Assembly (NCBI GenBank): GCA_040389165.1
Contig: JAZKAK010000036.1
Location: 1 to 17,753 of the forward strand
Source: CAIOTO01 sp040389165
Lineage (GTDB): Bacteria > Pseudomonadota > Alphaproteobacteria > Paracaedibacterales > CAIOTO01
DNA length: 17,753 bases
Direction of reading: 5' to 3'
Position numbers and translations under genes: made by a program
The notes under the pieces: model-generated
Told to the model about the DNA's origin: nothing
The model's input: the letters and a program-made list of their open reading frames with translations, nothing else
Databases searched by the model: none
Shown here: piece by piece, positions 13,900 to 17,753 of the stretch
Layout: every line of letters begins with the position of its first letter
How positions within the stretch are numbered: position 1 is the first letter of the stretch

Positions 13900-15312
13900 A
13901 TGAAACAACAACTTGAAACGTTCCTCGCTCAACATCATGAAAAAGCAGATTCCATCTCGATCACACATATTTCAGATGAAACGCAGTATTATCAGGCACG
14001 TGGCGGTAAAGCAGATCCATATTCAGCCGGTGCAACCGAAGGGCTGTACCTTGAAATTCAAACAAATGGCGTGAAAGTTTACGGTTCGACGCCCTCACTT
14101 CAACAACTACCTGCCTTGTTTGAAACGTTAAAAGCACGCGCTAAAGGATTAAAACCATATCAATTAATTGATTTTACACACCAAATTCCATCAAATGAAA
14201 ACGGGCACTACGAATCGTATTCGTCTGTATCCACGTTGTCACCGCGTACGATTCAAGATACTCTGTGTGAATACAGTCAAAATCTACTCAACAATGGCCT
14301 TTATGCAAGCGAAGCTTCTTGCATTCAAATTCACAGGAAAAGCCTTTCACTGAACACGAATGGTGCGTCTATTTCACAAACGATTAATGCATCAGCTTTG
14401 TATCTTTCGGCAACAGCTGAAAAGAACGGCGAAATGCAAACACGCTCTAATGGATTCAAATGTTTGCAAGCACCGCTTGAGCATCACTTCAAAGAAGCTG
14501 ATGATGCCTGCCTGCGCATTCGCGCCCAAGCGTTAGAACTTATTCATGCTGATAATTGTCCAAATGCTACCCTTGATTTAGTCTTGGCACCCGATCAACT
14601 CTACTTACAAGTGCATGAATCGATTGGTCATCCGCTCGAGCTTGATCGCATTTTAGGGGACGAACGTAATTACGCCGGCTTTAGTTTTATTAATCTAGAG
14701 GACATCGGGACGCTAACCTATGGCAGCCCATTGCTTAATGTCACCTTTGATCCAAGCATGTCTTCGGAAATGGCGAGTTATGGTTTTGATGCCACCGGCC
14801 TTAAAGCTGAAACAAGACATATTATTAAAGATGGGCAACTTGTCCGCGCCCTTGGTGGCGGTGATAGTCAATATCGATGCGACGTTCCTGGCGTTGCGTG
14901 TGCCCGTCAAACAGCATGGAATCGCGCGCCGATTGATCGTATGGCTAATTTAAATATCGAGCCAGGCAGCTCACCATTTGATGAAATTATAACATCCATT
15001 GAAAATGGTATTTACATGGAAACCAACCGGTCATGGTCGATTGATGATTATCGCCGTAAGTTCCAATTTGGTGCTGAATATGCACGTTTAATCAAAAATG
15101 GTAAATTAGGTGCTGTGGTTAAAAATCCGAATTATCGTGGAACAACCTTGCCATTCTGGCATTCGCTAAGTCATGTTGGAAATATCGATACAAATCAACC
15201 ATGGGGATCCTTATATTGCGGAAAAGGCGAGCCCAATCAAGTTGTACGCGTGGGGCACGCCGTGCCCGTATGTGCATTTCGAGGTGTTGATGTGTTTGGA
15301 GGTGCGGCATGA
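13900..15312 (+). CDS. tldD: TldD-type metalloprotease (catalytic subunit)
   Basis: TldD pairs with TldE to form a metalloprotease that cleaves unfolded peptides; known roles include microcin B17 maturation and CcdA antitoxin degradation. This 470-residue product is full length. The metal-binding HExxxH motif is intact (HESIGH, H239, E240, H244, followed by PLELDR), and a late cysteine in LYCGKGEPNQ (C440) fits the third metal ligand of the family. The N-terminal half (about 20-210) is the substrate-channel domain and the C-terminal half the catalytic domain. The sequence is closer to the divergent TldD subfamily with HE-IGHP than to E. coli TldD itself (HEAVGHGLE), so the exact orthology is less certain than the family. 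The stop overlaps the next start (ATGA at 15309), so both subunits are probably made together. No signal peptide is present, so it is cytoplasmic. Confidence 0.92.
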   Translation: MKQQLETFLAQHHEKADSISITHISDETQYYQARGGKADPYSAGATEGLYLEIQTNGVKVYGSTPSLQQLPALFETLKARAKGLKPYQLIDFTHQIPSNENGHYESYSSVSTLSPRTIQDTLCEYSQNLLNNGLYASEASCIQIHRKSLSLNTNGASISQTINASALYLSATAEKNGEMQTRSNGFKCLQAPLEHHFKEADDACLRIRAQALELIHADNCPNATLDLVLAPDQLYLQVHESIGHPLELDRILGDERNYAGFSFINLEDIGTLTYGSPLLNVTFDPSMSSEMASYGFDATGLKAETRHIIKDGQLVRALGGGDSQYRCDVPGVACARQTAWNRAPIDRMANLNIEPGSSPFDEIITSIENGIYMETNRSWSIDDYRRKFQFGAEYARLIKNGKLGAVVKNPNYRGTTLPFWHSLSHVGNIDTNQPWGSLYCGKGEPNQVVRVGHAVPVCAFRGVDVFGGAA

Positions 15313-16652
15313 TGTTTTGTGATTTTGATAAAAGCTTTGATACAATTGAGAAAACACGCAAACCGAACGAATCATTTTGCTTAACCGTTCATGCAGAAAT
15401 CAGCGATTACATCCGGTTTAACCATGCGCGTGTGCGGCAAGCCGGACGCGTCAATCAGGCAGAAGCAAGCTTGTCGTATCAAATGGGAACATCCAAAAGT
15501 GTGTCGTTATCATTTTCCCTGAACGATGATGTGGATATGAACACAAAACGGTTGAGCGATGCGTTAGAGCGGGTACGTCGTTTAACTGACGCTCTGCATG
15601 ATGATCTGTATCTTGTATCATTTGAAAAAAGTGAGAACAGTCAAGCGGTGTTTAACGCAGATTTGCCGCCCGTTGAAGAAACGGTTGCGTTCATCAGTGA
15701 AACCACCGGGGATTTAGACCTTGTTGGATTGCTAACCCAAGGGCACGTCTTGCGTTATGTGCGGCATACCGAGGGCACAAAGCATTCTTTTGAAACGCAA
15801 TCACTCGTATTTGATTATTCAGTGTATGGCGCACGAGGTGCAGATGGTTCCATTCAATCTGTTAAGCAAGTCGTTTACGCCACTAAAGATGTGCACGCAA
15901 TGATTTCAGAAAGCCTTGCAAAGGCAATACAACAATTAACTGACTTGGCAAAGCCAATTAAACTGCTGCCGCCAGCTAATTACCGCGTGTACTTAGAGCC
16001 CGCAGCGGTTAGCGACATTATATCGCTGTTTTCATGGAACGGGGTCAGCGCTGCATCGTATAAAAAGGGTGCCTCTGCCCTTACACAATGGATTGATGGA
16101 AAAGTAATACTATCACCGCAGGTAAGTATTTCGGATGATTTCACGATAGGGCTTTCACCACGTTTTAACAGCCGTGGTGAATTAGCCCCGACATGCCTTA
16201 CCATTGCAAACAAGGGACGCTTCACTAATTTACTGGTCAGTAGCCGCACCGCGAAGGAATATGGTTTAACATCTACCTTTGCGAATGGAGGCGAAGGCCT
16301 AAGCTCTATTAATATGACACCAGGCACATTAGAAAAGTCAGAGATTTTGTCCGCACTTGGCACAGGGATTTACATCTCGAATGTGCATTATTTAAACTGG
16401 AGCGATCCTAATAGCGCACGGATTACCGGCATGACACGTTTTGCCTGTTTCTGGGTCGAAAATGGAACCATTCAAGGACCTATTCAAGATATGCGATTTG
16501 ACGATTCAATTTATTCACTGTTTGGCGAACAGCTGGAGGCAGTTACCGCCTTTACAGAAGTTCTGCCCGAAACTGATACCTATGACGAGCGATCCATTGG
16601 CGGTTCATGCGTGCCGGGCGTGTTGGTGAAAGAAATGACGTTTACGTTGTAG
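15309..16652 (+). CDS. TldE/PmbA-type partner subunit
   Basis: This 447-residue protein is the likely non-catalytic partner of the preceding TldD-type protease. It has the TldD/PmbA fold pattern: an N-terminal domain with alternating strands and helices, then a C-terminal domain with FNSRGELAPTCLTIANKGRF and TYDERSIGGSCVPGVLVKEM near the end. No HExxxH motif is present, as expected for TldE. Length agrees with PmbA (about 450). Translation is coupled to the upstream gene by an ATGA overlap; a second ATG lies at 15312, so the first residue could be either Met. Similarity to E. coli PmbA is only at the family level, so I give no symbol. An imperfect inverted repeat (16661-16697) follows but lacks a T-run. 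Confidence 0.88.
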   Translation: MMFCDFDKSFDTIEKTRKPNESFCLTVHAEISDYIRFNHARVRQAGRVNQAEASLSYQMGTSKSVSLSFSLNDDVDMNTKRLSDALERVRRLTDALHDDLYLVSFEKSENSQAVFNADLPPVEETVAFISETTGDLDLVGLLTQGHVLRYVRHTEGTKHSFETQSLVFDYSVYGARGADGSIQSVKQVVYATKDVHAMISESLAKAIQQLTDLAKPIKLLPPANYRVYLEPAAVSDIISLFSWNGVSAASYKKGASALTQWIDGKVILSPQVSISDDFTIGLSPRFNSRGELAPTCLTIANKGRFTNLLVSSRTAKEYGLTSTFANGGEGLSSINMTPGTLEKSEILSALGTGIYISNVHYLNWSDPNSARITGMTRFACFWVENGTIQGPIQDMRFDDSIYSLFGEQLEAVTAFTEVLPETDTYDERSIGGSCVPGVLVKEMTFTL

Positions 16653-16940
16653 TTATTACGTGATTTTGCATTCGTTCCTCAAAATGCATAAAAATCAGAA
16701 GCAACACCTTTTAATAATGCCATTCTCAAACGCTTCATAATGACGAATGCGTGATAAAAATTGAAACATCACATATATTTCCTATATATCAATAAAATGC
16801 ATGAAAAATTATATACATAATTATCAATCTATTAACTGCAATCATAAGTAAAAATAACATAGTTAATTCATATTTTACTAGCACAATCATTCATAGATAG
16901 ATATTGACGTGATTAACTCATGCTCTAGCAGAAGCCAACT
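16653..16940. other. AT-rich intergenic stretch, no gene seen
   Basis: After the tldE-like stop there is one imperfect inverted repeat (16661-16672 with 16682-16697). About 190 bases of very AT-rich sequence follow (16750-16915), with frequent stops in all frames. I see no gene, convincing promoter or RNA here. Confidence 0.6.
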
Positions 16941-17057
16941 ATGCCGATTGAAAAAATAGCGCCATCATACCGCTTACCTGGAGCTAGTGCATCAGTTGAT
17001 CCGCAATCCGGCCTTATTGAATGGTTGCTCCAAGAGAAAATAAATTCGCAGACCTAA
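16941..17057 (+). CDS. 38-codon ORF, possible remnant of a gene
   Basis: The ORF reads MPIEKIAPSYRLPGASASVD and then PQSGLIEWLLQEKINSQT before a TAA at 17055-17057. Its base composition is more gene-like than the AT-rich DNA before it, and its amino-acid use is ordinary. I do not recognise it. CAGAAG ten bases upstream is a weak ribosome site. Its last codons lie on TAAATTCGCAG (17041-17051), which also occurs at 6038-6048 next to the 81-bp element, so the reading frame may have been cut by repeat DNA. It may equally be a chance ORF. Confidence 0.3.
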   Translation: MPIEKIAPSYRLPGASASVDPQSGLIEWLLQEKINSQT

Positions 17058-17067
17058 AATCCCCTAT

Positions 17068-17087
17068 CCTCGCGGCAAGCCACGAGG
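17068..17087. repeat. Hairpin repeat, copy 1
   Basis: CCTCGCGGC and GCCACGAGG flank AA. The minus-strand RNA would form a complete 9-bp stem through one G-U pair; the plus strand has one C-A mismatch. The core CG..GCAAGC..CG.GG.ATT recurs at 17261-17282 in the same orientation, with a compensatory base change in the stem. Confidence 0.65.
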
Positions 17088-17168
17088 TATTACGGGAATT
17101 TTTCCTTCGGACCGGCCTGCTTCAGTAATACCATTTTCACTAACTTTCAATTAGTGCAGTCCTCTGCA
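17086..17168. other. Run of consecutive hairpins, possible structured RNA
   Basis: Three inverted repeats follow one another: GGTATTAC/GTAATACC (17086-17093, 17125-17132), CACTAA/TTAGTG (17138-17143, 17151-17156), and TGCAG/CTGCA (17155-17159, 17164-17168). Another palindrome, AGTGTACACT, lies at 17191-17200. A 60-codon minus-strand ORF crosses the region (17147-17329) but runs through repeat hairpins and has no credible protein features. The density of stems suggests either a structured small RNA or a composite repeat element. Confidence 0.4.
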
Positions 17169-17209
17169 ATATCTCTGTTGCTCATGTACAAGTGTACACT
17201 GCGCACCTC

Positions 17210-17234
17210 GAATTTTGATGTCTTACTACTCAAA
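17210..17234. repeat. Dispersed repeat, copy 2 (inverted match at 5964-5988)
   Basis: These 25 bases match the reverse complement of 5964-5988 at 24 positions, with weaker similarity continuing downstream for about 20 bases. The copy lies between the hairpin run and the second hairpin repeat. Confidence 0.7.
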
Positions 17235-17260
17235 ACTTTTTGAAAACGGTATAAGTTAAT

Positions 17261-17274
17261 CGCAGCAAGCTGCG
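17261..17274. repeat. Hairpin repeat, copy 2
   Basis: CGCAGC and GCTGCG pair perfectly around AA, followed by GGGGAATTC. It corresponds to the hairpin at 17071-17084, with a G-C pair replaced by A-T. From here to 17576 (about 300 bases) I see no gene; the only feature is a weak ACTTT/AAAGT dyad near 17481-17498. Confidence 0.6.
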
Positions 17275-17576
17275 GGGAATTCACCCAAAAGAGATTAACA
17301 GCAATGCAACAACACCAGAACGCGTCCATAAACGTGATGACAAAACTAATATAAATGGATCCACGCCATCACTTTATCTTCCTCGCCCATTCTCCCGAGC
17401 AGACGAGTAGACAAGGGGCGCAGCTTTATAGACCTAGAAACATATCCATTTTAGGAAAAAACATACGCCTCAGCATATTCACTTTAGTATTACAAAGTAA
17501 AACAATAAAATAATATGTTTATTTACTAATTGTTAACTATATAGCTGTATTGTTATCACAAAGGGGAGATGTACAC

Positions 17577-17753
17577 ATGAAAAAAATATTACTAGCAACT
17601 ACTGTTATGTTGGGAACAACATTTACAAGCAACGCAATATCAGCACCGTTTGATGGCAGTTACGCGGGTGTTCAAACAGGCGCGGTTCTTGGAAAAACAG
17701 TAACCGTTCGAGCAACCGCCCCCTTGTTTCAGCAGGGTGATTTAGTTATGCTA
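17577..17753 (+). CDS. Outer-membrane beta-barrel-type protein, N-terminal part only
   Basis: The reading frame runs off the window edge after 59 codons. The start is secure: AAGGGGAG lies about eight bases before the ATG. The product opens with a signal peptide (MKKILLATTVMLGTTFTSNA, cleavage near AISA at 20-23) and then FDGSYAGVQTGAVLGKTVTV. The F-G-Y-G...G..G pattern with alternating residues is typical of the first strand of small OmpA-like or porin-like barrels, especially in Alphaproteobacteria. The strong ribosome site fits an abundant surface protein. A TTGTTA/TTATCA pair with 17-base spacing (17530-17558) is a possible promoter, but its start would fall in the ribosome site, so the real promoter probably lies further upstream. 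Exact family cannot be set from this fragment. Confidence 0.7.
   Translation, partial: MKKILLATTVMLGTTFTSNAISAPFDGSYAGVQTGAVLGKTVTVRATAPLFQQGDLVML

Noticed and set aside
15980..16363. 127-codon minus-strand ORF inside the tldE-like gene
   Set aside because: It is a shadow of the plus-strand frame, which has clear family motifs and is coupled to tldD.
17147..17329. 60-codon minus-strand ORF at the hairpin region
   Set aside because: It is built from the dispersed repeat and hairpin DNA; the peptide has no domain features and the frame is not kept in the other repeat copy (5964-5988).

Overview
The window looks like a chromosomal segment of a low-GC alphaproteobacterium. The hflK-hflC-degP operon order, an alphaproteobacterial-type 41-residue L36 protein, a TldD/TldE pair, fliO-fliP, and large exported proteins without recognisable relatives together suggest an obligate or facultative intracellular lineage such as Holosporales/Paracaedibacter-like symbionts of protists. 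This placement is inferred from gene content and composition; no marker gene was aligned.

Layout, left to right. (1) 54-2957, minus: a 967-residue exported protein with a degenerate Nudix-like box near the N-terminus, a YHGT motif in the middle and an ankyrin-like C-terminus. It is the best candidate for an undescribed host-interaction protein. (2) 3279-4412, plus: an MscS-type mechanosensitive channel, divergent from (1). (3) 4563-5928, plus: a compact flagellar-export cluster made of a small helical protein, FliO and FliP. (4) 5929-6245: an intergenic stretch with a dispersed repeat, an 81-bp palindromic element and a bidirectional terminator. (5) 10209-6246, minus: hflK-hflC-degP, membrane and periplasmic protein quality control. 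(6) 10485-11390, plus: an unknown exported protein with operator-like repeats just upstream. (7) 11811-11686, minus: rpmJ, too short for ordinary ORF calling, with a near-consensus promoter and a terminator. (8) 12092-12694 recR, then tRNA-Lys(CTT) with its own promoter and terminator, then an exported PLD-type nuclease. (9) 13900-16652: a translationally coupled TldD/TldE-type protease pair. (10) 16653-17576: a long non-coding stretch holding a 38-codon ORF and a dense run of hairpins; part of it repeats, in inverted orientation, the sequence next to the 81-bp element near 6 kb. (11) 17577 to the window edge: the start of an outer-membrane beta-barrel-type protein.

Several genes serve the cell envelope: MscS (osmotic release), HflKC plus DegP (membrane and periplasmic proteolysis), FliO/FliP (flagellar export gate) and the terminal barrel protein. 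RecR, L36 and tRNA-Lys are housekeeping. No integrase, transposase or CRISPR array is visible. The least explained parts are the two exported orphan proteins and the repeat/hairpin family linking the ~6.0 kb and ~17.1 kb regions.
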